A DNA stretch of 64,000 nt from assembly GCA_950097015.1 (NCBI GenBank), contig CATNEN010000034.1, forward strand, positions 1,440,501 through 1,504,500, written 5' to 3'. This stretch comes from Macrostomum hystrix. Its lineage: Eukaryota; Platyhelminthes; Macrostomidae. Positions 1-10,522 of the stretch are shown here, piece by piece. Below the pieces are notes generated by a model that made no database searches, was not told where the DNA came from, and saw only the letters and a program-made list of their open reading frames with translations. Numbering within the stretch: position 1 is the first letter of the stretch; the number at the start of each line of letters is the position of its first letter. Position numbers and translations under genes: made by a program.

Positions 1-311
1 GTCCACCATCTGAATAAAAATTTTCCGTCCTCTACGATGAATATCTTTCAAAGCCATCCGAGTCAGCATCGGCGAGATATTCAGCTATTCCTGTCGGAGT
101 CCCTGGTGACAAGGACAACTAACATTGCTCTGAACAAACTTCTATGGCGAATCCATATTGGTTCAAAAATGAAAAATAAACTGTTTAATCAATCCAAAAT
201 AGTCAACAATAATAGTCGACATGGTTTGTGTTTTGTGATTCTGTAAGTTGTTTAATCAAAAACGAATAATGGTGGGTTTTAGTACAAGTTTTCCCATTCG
301 TGACAAAACAG

Positions 312-328
312 GTTTGCGGTTGACAGCG

Positions 329-362
<34 letters not shown>

Positions 363-375
363 GCAGCAACAGCAA

Positions 376-406
<31 letters not shown>

Positions 407-1590
407 AGCAGCAGCAGCAGCAGGAGGTGTACAGGTAACAATAATTATCTTAACCAAGCCATATCTCCTTGGTTGGACCCAATCGAATGTGGCCTCGCCG
501 CGAATTCGAGCTCAGGTTGGACTGGGAAACGCGTTAACAGCTATCCCACTCACCTCCCCCCTCTGAGCGCAGGCAAAGTCGGGCCCACCTGGGAAGCGCT
601 CTCGGCCCTGACTGGTCCAGCGGCTTCAGCTTGCACGGTTGCGCCGCAGCTCCCGAGTGGGCGGCTTCCGCCGAAGCCGCCTCAAGCGGCACCAGAATTG
701 TCTACTCGGTTGAAGTAGTGAAACTCTTGACTCCTTCGGAAGCCGTCGACTCAACCAGCTGGCCAGTGTTTGCCCAGATGAGCAACGGTGAACTGATCGG
801 AGTCGACCTGATCGTCAGCGCCACCGGCGTGACGCCCTGCGCTCTGCTGGCCGACAACAATTTGGGCCCGTCGTTGGACCCAGACGGCGCCGTGGCTGTC
901 GACCGGGCGATGTGCAGCTCCCTGCCGCACGTCTTCGCAGCCGGCGACGCGTGCGGCTGCGCCGGCTGGTCGGTGGGGAAGCCGGATGAGGCGGAGGAGA
1001 CCCGGCTCTGGTTCCAGATGCGGCTGTGGTCGCAGGCTCGCCAGACTGGCTGCTTCGCGGCGCGCTGCATGTCGGCGCTGCGGCGCGGACAGACGGCGCC
1101 TCCGTTGGACATCGGCTTCGAGTTGTTCACTCACGTGACTCGCTTCTTCAACTATAAGATTGTGCTGCTGGGTGAGGATAATTATGTTTTGCTGCAATTG
1201 TTATTGTACTACTATGAGTAGTGCGTTAGTTTACAACTTTTTACTTTCTTGCGTTTTTTGTTTGTCATTTCCTTTTATAACATACGTCACTCTCAAATCT
1301 CACATTTCGCTTATCTCACCTCTCGCATATCACGCCACCCTCTGTCGCCAGGCCTATACAACGCGCAGGGCCTATCCAACGGTGAGTACGAAGCTCTGGT
1401 TCGAGTCACACCGGGCGTTGAGTACGTGAAATGCGTCATGCTCAACGGCCGCATGCAGGGCTGCGTGCTGATTGGCGACACGGACCTGGAGGAGACCTTT
1501 GAGAATCTCATTCTCAACCAGCTGGATCTTAGCCAGTTTGGCGAGCACCTGCTTGATCCCGGTGTCGACATTGACGACTATTTCGACTGA
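312..1590 (+). CDS. PYROXD1: PYROXD1 (pyridine nucleotide-disulphide oxidoreductase domain protein 1), C-terminal part, three exons
   Basis: Exons read as 312-434, 696-1171 and 1352-1590, with phases that match (Tyr-Arg spans the first junction, Gly the second). Seen: the second exon carries IVSATGVTP followed by FAAGDACG, the C-terminal FAD-binding GD motif of class-I flavoprotein disulphide reductases, then [18 protein letters not shown] and [14 protein letters not shown]. The last exon carries [34 protein letters not shown] and the acidic end DIDDYFD, all typical of PYROXD1. The 5' exons with the N-terminal Rossmann fold lie left of the window. In animals the protein is a nuclear/cytosolic FAD-dependent oxidoreductase. 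Odd: the first exon is mostly glutamine codons. A SINE-like fragment lies in the following intron. The identity is secure; the polyQ exon is less so. Confidence 0.88.
331..423 (+). repeat. CAG/CAA trinucleotide tract inside a PYROXD1 exon
   Basis: A 93-bp run of CAG with scattered CAA codons. In the PYROXD1 frame, fixed by both splice junctions, it encodes polyglutamine between FAVDSE and EVY. It ends 11 bp before the splice donor. The CAA interruptions should stabilise it against slippage. The same run can be read as polySer, polyAla or polyLeu in other frames, but only the Gln frame joins the flanking exons. Confidence 0.8.
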
Positions 1591-1809
1591 GGCCTTAAAA
1601 ACTTGCACAAAATCAATCCTATTGGCTGAGCTCTGATTGGCTGGCGATGCTAACCAATCAAGCTTTAAATAGAAGCCAAGCCGTACTTTGTCTAAAGTTC
1701 TACGAGCTAGTTGGCTGTCACAAAAGCTTTTTAAATTTCATTTTGCCAGCTACATCTATTTTGTACACAGATTTTTAATAAGATCTTGGCATATGCAAAA
1801 CATCGTGCA

Positions 1810-1815
1810 AATAAA
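1810..1815 (+). terminator. Poly(A) signal AATAAA of PYROXD1
   Basis: A canonical AATAAA lies about 220 bp after the PYROXD1 stop codon and about 100 bp before the 23-bp minisatellite, so the transcript probably ends before the array. Confidence 0.6.
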
Positions 1816-1918
1816 TCATTTGTTGTTTGTTTCATTTGTTGACTTTTGCTGACATACGGAACTCACAGTCGTGTTTTTCGCTACTTTTACTGTTGTCGTT
1901 AAAACAAAAAATGAGAGG

Positions 1919-3331
1919 ATTCTTCAGAGAGTCCAACTGAAGGATTGGAGAGAGTCCAACTGAAGGATAGGAGAGAGTCCAACTGAAGGATAGGAGAGAG
2001 TCCAACTGAAGGATAGGAGAGAGTCCAACTAAAGGATAGGAGAGAGTCCAACTGAAGGATGGGAGAGAGTCCAACTGAAGGATGGGAGAGAGTCCAACAG
2101 AAGGATAGGAGAGAGTCCAACTGAAGGATAGGAGAGAGTCCAACTGAAGGATAGGAGAGAGTCCAACTGAAGGATAGGAGAGAGTCCAACTGAAGGATGG
2201 GAGAGAGTCTAACTGAAGGATAGGAGAGAGTCCAACTGAAGGATAGGAGAGAGTCCAACTGAAGGATAGGAGAGAGTCCAACTGAAGGATAGGAGAGAGT
2301 CCAACTAAAGGATAGGAGAGAGTCCAACTGAAGGATGGGAGAGAGTCCAACTGAAGGATGGGAGAGAGTCCAACTGAAGGATGGGAGAGAGTCCAACTGA
2401 ATGATGGGAGAGAGTCCAACTGAAGGATGGGAGAGAGTCCAACTGAAGGATAGGAGAGAGTCCAACTGAAGGATAGGAGAGAGTCCAACTGAAGGATGGG
2501 AGAGAGTCCAACTGAAGGATAGGAGAGAGTCCAACTGAAGGATGGGAGAGAGTCCAACTGAAGGATAGGAGAGAGTCCAACTAAAGGATAGGAGAGAGTC
2601 CAACTGAAGGATGGGAGAGTCCAACTGAAGGATAGGAGAGAGTCCAACTGAAGGATGGGAGAGAGTCCAACTGAAGGATAGGAGAGAGTCCAACTGAAGG
2701 ATGGGAGAGAGTCCAACTGAAGGATGGGAGAGAGTCCAACTGAAGGATAGGAGAGAGTCCAACTGAAGGATGGGAGAGAGTCCAACTGAAGGATAGGAGA
2801 GAGTCCAACTAAAGGATAGGAGAGAGTCCAACTGAAGGATGGGAGAGTCCAACTGAAGGATAGGAGAGAGTCCAACTGAAGGATGGGAGAGAGTCCAACT
2901 GAAGGATAGGAGAGAGTCCAACTGAAGGATGGGAGAGAGTCCAACTGAAGGATGGGAGAGAGTCCAACTGAAGGATAGGAGAGAGTCCAACTGAAGGATG
3001 GGAGAGAGTCCAACTGAAGGATGGGAGAGAGTCCAACTGAAGGATAGGAGAGAGTCCAACTGAAGGATAGGAGAGAGTCCAACTGAAGGATGGGAGAGAG
3101 TCCAACTGAAGGATAGGAGAGAGTCCAACTGAAGGATGGGAGAGAGTCCAACTGAAGGATAGGAGAGAGTCCAACTGAAGGATGGGAGAGAGTCCAACTG
3201 AAGGATGGGAGAGAGTCCAACTGAAGGATGGGAGAGAGTCCAACTGAAGGATGGGAGAGAGTCCAACTGAAGGATGGGAGAGAGTCCAACTGAAGGATGG
3301 GAGAGAGTCCAACTGAAGGATGGGAGAGAGT
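1919..3331. repeat. 23-bp minisatellite, about 61 copies
   Basis: Tandem units of 23 bp, core GAGAGTCCAACTGAAGGATRG, where R varies between A and G. Rarer variants have CTAAAGG for CTGAAGG, and two units are 21 bp, lacking one GA. A higher-order duplication of 228 bp is visible (2581-2808 repeated as 2809-3036, each with one 21-bp unit). No frame of the minus strand has a stop, giving long false ORFs with a 23-residue period (three units). No coding role is supported. Confidence 0.97.
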
Positions 3332-5394
3332 CTTAAAGGCTGTTGGTCGATCGGCATGAACTTCCGGACAGTCGCTAAGGTTCCGAATCGGTTGCTGATC
3401 ATCTGGAGCCAACATTTCATACTTCTTAGAAAGGAAAGTTGACAATATGCACACTGTAGGGCTTGAACGATGGTAGACTATTCTGGGGTTTCAGAATTTT
3501 CACTGGTTTTAGCCAGCCCAATAAGCCAGTGTTTCACTATTGCCTAAGTTTATCTACTATACAACAGGCAGCTGCTTCGGGACCCGGCATCGAAGCTCAC
3601 CCGAAAGCCGCAGCTTGTCCAGATACAGAATGCTTCTCGCGCCTTCCCTTCGTATCAGTTTGTGGCATGTGTCAGTCAAGGGATTACCAATAACTCTATC
3701 CTCTCTGCTTTGCCCTGCTTCTGTTGGCTTGTTATCGGCCTGAAATGCAACCTCAACGTTCCGAACTGATTTTGGTTTTCCAGCCCAACAGCTGTGCGGG
3801 CTGGTTGCACTAAACAACGAGGAGTCTGAAGTGCGAATCGATCATATTGACGATAGTTGCTATGCTTTGAGCAGTGCTCATTCTGATCTTTGTAATTTGT
3901 AAGACTAATTAGTGTGAGCAAATAACATTATAGCCAGATTTTGCGATCCAGAGCGCGCGTCTCTCTGCCTGAGTTGAAAATTAATAATGGCGAAGAAACT
4001 CAACAAGAGAAGAGTGGAGTGGGAGGGGATGCTATCTCCAGTTCTCTCATGGCAACAACTCAAGCAGGCACCTATTAGCGAACAGCGGCTGATATCAGCG
4101 CCAATGCCGTCTGTGCGGGCCTGGCCGGGCACAGGTTATAATGATGGGCGGAGAAGTGCCACTTGAAGATTTGTGTCTGCTGAAACTGTGGTCACAGTTT
4201 ATATACACTTCTGAATCCATTATTACGGCTGGCCTCAGCGCCGTCCTCTTTACCTTCTGCTGCCGCTGCTGCTTTTTCTTCTTCAATAGCGACACGGGGT
4301 GCCTTCGACCCGCCGCCCCTCCCCCCCGGCCTTCAGGGCTATCCACAGGCCTTCTATAAAAACTCATTCTCTAAAGCCGCCTGGGAGGCACCGCCACTTG
4401 AGAAGCAAAGAGAGAAAAGAAAGAATTAGAAAGAAGGACGGCTGCTTCTGCGGACCCATTGTCCCATCTCGTTATGCCGCTGCTGCTGCTGCTGTTGTTG
4501 CCGCTGCTGCTGCTGCTGTTGTTGCCGCTGCTGCTGCTGCTGGGGACTCTTTAGTTAGTCTCTTTCTCTGTCTCTCTCGTTGTGTCTCTATCTGTCCTAG
4601 CGCCTGCCAGGAACCTCACAAAGGCTCTGCTACTACTCAACCGAAGCCATGGCATCCTCTTCAGGGCCACGGGAAGCTGTCAATCATGTTGGAGCAGGGT
4701 GAGAGAGGGACGGAGGAGGGGCGACTGCGGGGGTCCTGTGTGGGTGAATAAATTATTAATTGCTAGGCCAACCTATGCCACACCTGCATCGACTTGTTCT
4801 GCGAGTGGATTGTGCAAGCAGAGTCCATCGGCTGCAGCCAATCAGCGCTTACCTCGCTCCGGATTGGCTGAGCCGCCTAGTCCGTCACTGCTCTGTATCT
4901 ATCTATTTCCTTTCTCGCTTCACCTTCCCATCAGCAACTAAAGGAAGAAAATATTTTTGTGTTGGAGTGGGAGAAAAATAGAGACAGGCATAATAAATAA
5001 TAGGCGGAGCAGTTACAACGCTTCCACTGTGCACTGCCGCTTTCTTTTCACCCCAACCCAGTTTCTCGTTGTCAGTCAATCGCTGACGCAGGATTGGAGG
5101 CGGAACAGATTCTGTAATAGCCGGCATTGGCGCGCGCAACATTGGCGAGACCTGCCAGCCTCCCTAATTGGAGCGGAGAGCGAATCATCGGAGCCAGATA
5201 AATCAATCTGAATAAATTTGCGGCGCCAGCCCAAACAACCGATAGATGCCGGAGTTGCATTGACCCCGCCACTGCAGCACCGAACACTTCACAACTGTTG
5301 CGCTTCATTTACGAGGACAGGCCATGCGGACTGTCGCCTTTACTTCGGTTTGGTGAGTTTTGTCTCAGAAATACCATAGAAGAGGGACTGGGGC
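3332..5394. other. Intergenic, no gene recognised
   Basis: Nothing with a recognisable protein match on either strand; ORFs are short and composition is mixed. It contains a CTG-rich microsatellite near 4480 and pyrimidine-rich tracts near 4560-4610. Enhancers or promoters cannot be identified from one sequence. Confidence 0.6.
4480..4541. repeat. CTG/GTTGCCG compound microsatellite
   Basis: GCCGCTGCTGCTGCTGCTGTTGTT is repeated about two and a half times, a 24-27 bp period built from CTG triplets. It resembles coding polyAla/polyVal tracts but no real gene frame surrounds it. Confidence 0.85.
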
Positions 5395-5565
5395 TGGCAT
5401 AGAGACAATTCTACTTATTCCGCTGACCCATGAGCACACACTTGCACAGGTGTGTTCACCATACTCTAGCTTTCTCATCGTCAGGTGGGTGTACACCCTC
5501 ACTCTCCCACTCTAACAAGGCCTTGGGAGGTTCGCCCCTCAAAGCCCTCCTGGGGGCTGGGGGCT
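5395..5565 (+). repeat. Dispersed repeat family 2, copy A
   Basis: Shares ordered blocks with 12060-12330: CGCTGAC..ATGAGCACACAC, CACAGGTGTG, TTTCTCATCGTCAGG, GTGTACAC then TCACT, and a CCTTGG(G)AGGTT block. The match is interrupted but collinear, as expected for diverged SINE copies. It directly precedes the tRNA-like head of repeat family 1, so the two may be parts of one composite SINE. Confidence 0.65.
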
Positions 5566-5582
5566 CATGGGCGGATAGAAGG

Positions 5583-5920
5583 AGGTTGTGGTCTTGTGGT
5601 TCGAGCGTCGGAATCACGACTTGACGACTTGTAGGTTGGGCGTTCGATTCCCGACTCGATTCAATTCAAGAGAACAATTTGTGTCCTTTAGCAATACAAA
5701 TAAATCTGCAATGCTTCAGTTCACCCAGCTGTTAAATGGGTATACTAGTATTAGATGGGGTAATTGAGGGTGGGTGTGGCGTCCCCCCAGTCCATGGACT
5801 GAACTGCTGTACTCAGCCTTCAGATGCTCAGCGCAATAGCTGCGGCTGTGCTGTCGACTGCACATCTGGCCCAACTGGGCAGGTGTAATCAACTATTTAA
5901 ATTAAAATTATTACGCTTAT
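5583..5920 (+). mobile_element. tRNA-derived SINE, family 1, copy A
   Basis: The 5' head has an A-box-like stretch (CTTGTGGTTCGAGCG) and, about 40 bp on, a B box (GTTCGATTCC), the spacing of a tRNA-type RNA polymerase III promoter. The body (GCTTCAGTTCACCCAGCTG, TTAAATGGGT, GGGGTAATTGAGGGTGGGTG, CCCCCAGTCCATGGACT) recurs in inverted orientation at 49.1-49.4 kb with its own tRNA-like head. Non-coding; would need a LINE for mobility. Confidence 0.75.
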
Positions 5921-6519
5921 CCAAATTAATGTGGCCTGAGCGCAGATTCGAGCTCAGGGACCCCCTTAAGAAGGGGCTTAGACAGAAATGACATTAGTCA
6001 GGCAGCCGCACCTTGTTGCGTTTCTTGCCTCCTTTGTGAGTCAGCAGCTCAGTTCTATAGAATTGCAGCCTGGAATTGGAAATGAAACACTATAGAGAAC
6101 AGAGGAGGCCAAGCAGGGGAGAAAAAAGATGCTTTTTTTAAAGAAAATATGTTTCTTTTTCTCTGAGGTCACTGTGCTTACCAACCCCAGCCCCCGAGGG
6201 CGTGAAGGTTCCGCCCATTCCTGCCTTTTATGCGACTGTATTACCGGGGTCTTATATTGCTGCTCTACTGCCTTTGAATTCAATCTTCTTCTCTTTTCTT
6301 CTGTTCCGCCTTACTTGCTCCGCTTTTTTCAGCTTTTCTCCCCATAGTCTTTTTAACTATTGAGAACAAGGCTTTGTAGGCCTGGGTTATGTAACAAATC
6401 CACTGGGTTGAGTCTGGAGTTAGGATTGAAGCAGATTTCTATCAATTAGCAGGCTTTTTCTCATTCCTTTCATATGCTGTACTAGTGGCGAGTGAAATGA
6501 TCGATGGCTGTGGTTTTTA
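5921..6519. other. Intergenic, no gene recognised
   Basis: Apart from a short block near 5931-5965 that matches repeat family 2 (GATTCGAGCTCAGG), nothing is recognisable. Confidence 0.5.
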
Positions 6520-7247
6520 CCATAGACAGTTGCGTTTTGGGTGGTTTAGTTGAATACAATTTTATTTTAACCAGAAAATATTCAGTATAATATATGCCGT
6601 TTAATTCATCATAGTCTATGGTTAGAATGTCCGAGGCTGCGTTTAATGGTCTCGAAGCGAGCGTAGCGAGAATGTGAATGTGAATGTGAACCACAGAATG
6701 TGAGTTAAACGGCGTTTATTAGGCCTATTTACGTCAAAGCAGGGTCCCGATTTTCGCATTCCGTCGGGCACTTGGCTTTGGACCAAAGACAAATAATATT
6801 TTTGGTGCAATGAGCGAGAACAATATAATACGATGAAATTAGAATTTTCGTTCTTTGCATTCCTACCAAACAACAGCACTTAGATGTCTTTAAAAAGCTC
6901 AAGATACTTCTGTCTATGGTCCAAAGTCAATCTCCCGGTGGTTCGTTTAAATATTGTTTGAAAATATTTTCTCTGATTATAACACGATTATTATATACAA
7001 CAGAGTGGATTAAATGCTTTTGGCCAATTAATTTCGGCCAGCGACCAAGATTCTTTTAATGCTCACTTTTGGTAGATTAATATCTTCTTTAGTCTATGGG
7101 CAAGACAATCTACGAGTACCAGAGTCATGAAAAATTAATATCGGTTATTAAAACTCTGTTCTTAGACTTTTCTATCTAAAATGTCTATGGCCCAACAATG
7201 CTGCACGCGTAACGGTGCGTTACCACCCGCACTTTTCTTGTCTATGG
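6520..7247. mobile_element. Inverted-repeat element bounded by TA-CCATAGAC, nest of MITEs
   Basis: The left end is TA+CCATAGACA and the right end GTCTATGG+TA, with the flanking T-run and A-run extending the inverted match to TTTTTACCATAGACA. It is 728 bp with no coding capacity. Four more GTCTATGG copies lie inside (6614, 6912, 7092, 7183), all in one orientation, suggesting nested ends. TA flanks suit a Tc1/mariner-type target duplication. The element boundaries are inferred from the inverted ends only. Confidence 0.5.
6772..6930. mobile_element. MITE, 159 bp, TIR CTTTGGACCAWAGACA
   Basis: The terminal inverted repeats are 20 bp with two mismatches (TTGGCTTTGGACCAAAGACA at 6772 and its partner at 6911-6930). 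The interior is AT-rich and non-coding. The same TIR occurs in another MITE at 24061-24197. It lies inside the larger inverted-repeat element. Confidence 0.7.
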
Positions 7248-7516
7248 TAAAAATTAAATTAATGAGTGGCAAAATTTTTCGACACCAAAAAGCATAGATT
7301 TTCTCTAAAAAATGCTAACAAAAATCGAAGTTGCTAATCATAGCCGTGGGCAATATGAACTCTCTTCTAGTAGATAATGTGGGTTAACAATGTTTCTCTA
7401 AATATTTCTCTCCCGTTGAAAATGGAAGCACCGAAGTGTCAAGCCGCGGAGTGCTCAAGAGGTTTGAGTTAGACAGGACATCGCCCTGATACTGTGCCAC
7501 TTCTGCTGCCGCCGCC

Positions 7517-7550
<34 letters not shown>

Positions 7551-8011
7551 AACCGCTCTTTTGCAGTTTGAGTGACAGGCGCGGGGGTTATAAGGCTGGG
7601 GGGTGGAAGCCGGCAGAAAATGAAGTGGCAAGCGCACAAACGGACAAAAAATACACTAGAGAGGATAGAGAGACAGAGCTGCGGAGCTCCTCTTCAATAG
7701 AGTGGGCCAGTTCTGTTGTGTTGTGTATTAACTGGCCTACCAATGCCAGCTATTGCTGAGTGCGCTTCGTGTTTCAGTCACTCAGTTGCGGCCCGGGCTG
7801 CCACTGCGGGGGGGGGCGGGCGGCAAGAGGCCCAAGTTGCAGAGCTCTTCTTCAGCTCAAGGCTTGTCTGTCTCTAATACATAGCTAGTGTAAGCTTCTG
7901 AGCACAGCGGTCAACGGCAATAAGGGCTGAATTGACAGCTGACACAGTGGTGCTGGGAGCAGAGAGGGGTCACTGACTGATCCTCTGATCCCTCTACTGT
8001 GGGGGTCAGCG
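7248..8011. other. Intergenic with a (CTG)n tract
   Basis: No gene recognised. A CTG triplet run lies at about 7516-7549, and an oligo-G run near 7808. Confidence 0.5.
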
Positions 8012-8258
8012 GGTGTCAGTGGATTGAATGTGTCAGTGGATTGAATGTGTCAGTGGATTGAATGTGTCAGTGGATTGAATGTGTCAGTGGATTGAATGTG
8101 TCAGTGGATTGAATGTGTCAGTGGATTGAACGTGTCAGTGGATTGAATGTGTCAGTGGATTGAATGTGTCAGTGGATTGATTGTGTCAGTGGATTGAATG
8201 TGTCAGTGGATTGATTGTGTCAGTGGATTGATTGAATGTGTCAGTGGATTGAATGTGC
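8012..8258. repeat. 17-bp minisatellite, about 14 copies
   Basis: The unit is GTGTCAGTGGATTGAAT, nearly perfect, with scattered variants (ACG for ATG, ATTGATT for ATTGAAT, one unit with an extra GATT). Confidence 0.95.
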
Positions 8259-9639
8259 CTATGGTCAGTGCCCCTAGGAATTGCAAATTCATTCATTTGA
8301 ACTGAAAGCATCCGTGTAGCACTATTTCAGACGCAATGTGTGGCAGTGGGTCGCAAACGCGTCTACCTAAGCACCTTAATTTAGAATCGTCATCAAAACA
8401 CCGCATGGGAAAATGGGAATCAGAGAGTGAGTGAGCGAGCGATGGAAGTGTTGGGCCGGGGGTTGGCGGAAGACAGTAGATGGGGCGACAGATAGGCCCT
8501 CAATATAGGCGGTTTGGGCGAGTGTGGGGGTAGCCAAGGCCGTAACTTGGCTCTTTGGCCGGGGTGGGCGGGCCGAGGCGAGTCCAAAGCCAACAAACTA
8601 TAGCCGACTAACTTATTATTCTTCTCTTTGCCCTAAATATGGCGGGTCGAACTACCAGGTTCGAGGAATTAGGAGAGCGGCATCCGTCAGACAAAAAATA
8701 TCCCATGACCATTCTATATGCCCTCATTCTTCCACACCTCAAGAATGGCCAGTCCCTTCCCTGGCAACCCCAGCCAAAGCCTTGCCGCCTGAGTTGACTG
8801 ACAGGCCAAACTGACCGGGCAAAATGGGGGCGCGAAAATCCACGGCTTCTTCTGCCCAACTGGCCCTAGACTCTCTGACTCTGACTGTCAGTCGCTTTCC
8901 GCATGCATCCGAATTGATGCGTGCTCCACTCACAACTGAAGCAAGCAATCGCTTGTAATTTCCTGCTCCTACAGTAAATTGGACTGTTCTAGCAGTAGTA
9001 ATTATTACTCAAACTGTGGAGTCAGCCACCAGGGCCATTGTTGCGTGATTGTGGTGGCTGTAAGGCACGGACAGACCGCTGAGAGGCCGACGAGTGGCGC
9101 AGCTGGGGGGTCGGAGGGACTGGCAATTATGTCTCATTCGACAGAAACAAAAACCTGTGTGTAGGAATCCTTTCAAATTTTCCCGAACGCAGCATTGGCG
9201 ACTATGGGTGGTGGGGGCAATGACTAGACTCTGTGGATAGCCAGGGTCTCAATCAATGCAGTCGAGATGTTTTAAGCCTCTGAGTGATCCGTCCCCTTAA
9301 AATTATAGACAGAAATGTTTCGACGCGCAGTGCTAAAGGCCGAGAACTATGCTCAGAACTATGCTCAGAACTGGTGCTGTTGTTGCAGCAGGCATTCATT
9401 AGCTCCCGCATATTGCTGTCTGCCCATGAGAGTTGCTAACTTTGTATCTGAATTAAACCTGATCTGTCAGTCAGCGGGTTTCCTCAGCTGTCTGTTCTGC
9501 GGCGACAGCAACCAACCCCCCTCCCTCAAAACCCGGCCTGCCCAGTTCTAGGATCAGAAGCCGCTGGCTCAGGCGGACGAGGGTGGACAAGAGGCGGAGA
9601 GTTTCCCGCTTCTAGTAGCTGGCCCGTCAGCTCAGAAGA

Positions 9640-9675
<36 letters not shown>

Positions 9676-10270
9676 CCCAGCATGCATTGTGTCGAGAATT
9701 TGTGCCGCGACCCAATGCATCGCACACGCTGCCATAAGAGTCGACTCGCTTGATTGTCCATTTAGCTCCCCGGAGGGCAGGGCAAAGTCGCTTAAAGTTT
9801 GTTAGAGAGAGAGAAAGAGGGGAGGTCAGAAAATCAACTATATAATGCTTTTTTCCTCATCGCAGCATCTGGGAATGTGGTGTGGGGGGAATCGAGACAG
9901 TTGGTTGCAAGTCACGCTAACTTAAGTGAGCTGCCAGAGCTGCCTACTGAATTCCGTGAGCAGCAGCCTCTTCCATCGATTCTCCGGAAGCAAATCCCAG
10001 AGAGGAGGGCCCGGCGGGGGGTGGACGGTTTCGCATCGATGCATTTCTGCAGCTGCAGCTTCCCCTTCGCGTGAACTGCTTGGAGAGTTTTTTGCCATTG
10101 TGCCACACACTGCCTGGCTGCGAAATAGGGCCGCGTGCGAGGAGAGATCATTGTGTTTACCATGCGGTACTAATGCCGCCATATTCATATAATTTTATTG
10201 GCTTGTTACTAATCTATGGAAGGATTGCAATCTCTCATTTTATTCTATCTCACCCTAATAATTTCTCTCT
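8259..10270. other. Intergenic or 5' flank of the Frizzled gene, no exon recognised
   Basis: No protein-like frame is supported. It contains an AGC/CAG run at about 9639-9674. The missing first exon of Frizzled (start codon) should lie in or left of this stretch but cannot be pinned. Confidence 0.5.
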
Positions 10271-10500
10271 TTTAGTCTCTCTCTGTTAATCTCATCCTGT
10301 TAATATCATCCTATTAATCTCACCCTGTAAATCTCACACCATAAATCTCACTATTAATCTGACCCTATTAATCTCTTTACATTAATCTCACTTAATTCAT
10401 GTCACTGTAATAATCTCGCTGTATTAATCTCACCCTATTAATCTGACCCTAATAATCTCTCTATAAATCTCAATCGATTAATCTCACCTTATAATCTCAC
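10271..10500. repeat. Degenerate ATTAATCTCACCCT repeat
   Basis: About 15 imperfect copies of a 14-17 bp pyrimidine-rich unit (TTAATCTCACCCTA). The array ends about 20 bp before the acceptor of the first visible Frizzled exon and supplies its pyrimidine-rich context. Confidence 0.85.
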
Positions 10501-10522
10501 CATGCCTGTCCACTGCCCGCAG

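Noticed and set aside
256-457. PolyLeu, polyAla and polySer frames over the CAG tract
   Set aside because: Only the Gln frame joins the PYROXD1 exons in phase.
702-1197. Minus-strand ORFs opposite PYROXD1
   Set aside because: Shadow frames of a GC-rich exon; no family resemblance.
1832-3454. 540- and 455-codon minus-strand ORFs with repeating SWTLSHPSVGLSPILQLDSL
   Set aside because: They are readings of a 23-bp minisatellite, open in all three frames; no flanking coding sequence supports a protein.
5583-5660. Functional tRNA gene
   Set aside because: A- and B-box-like sites exist but a full cloverleaf is not visible and the sequence runs into a repeated SINE body.
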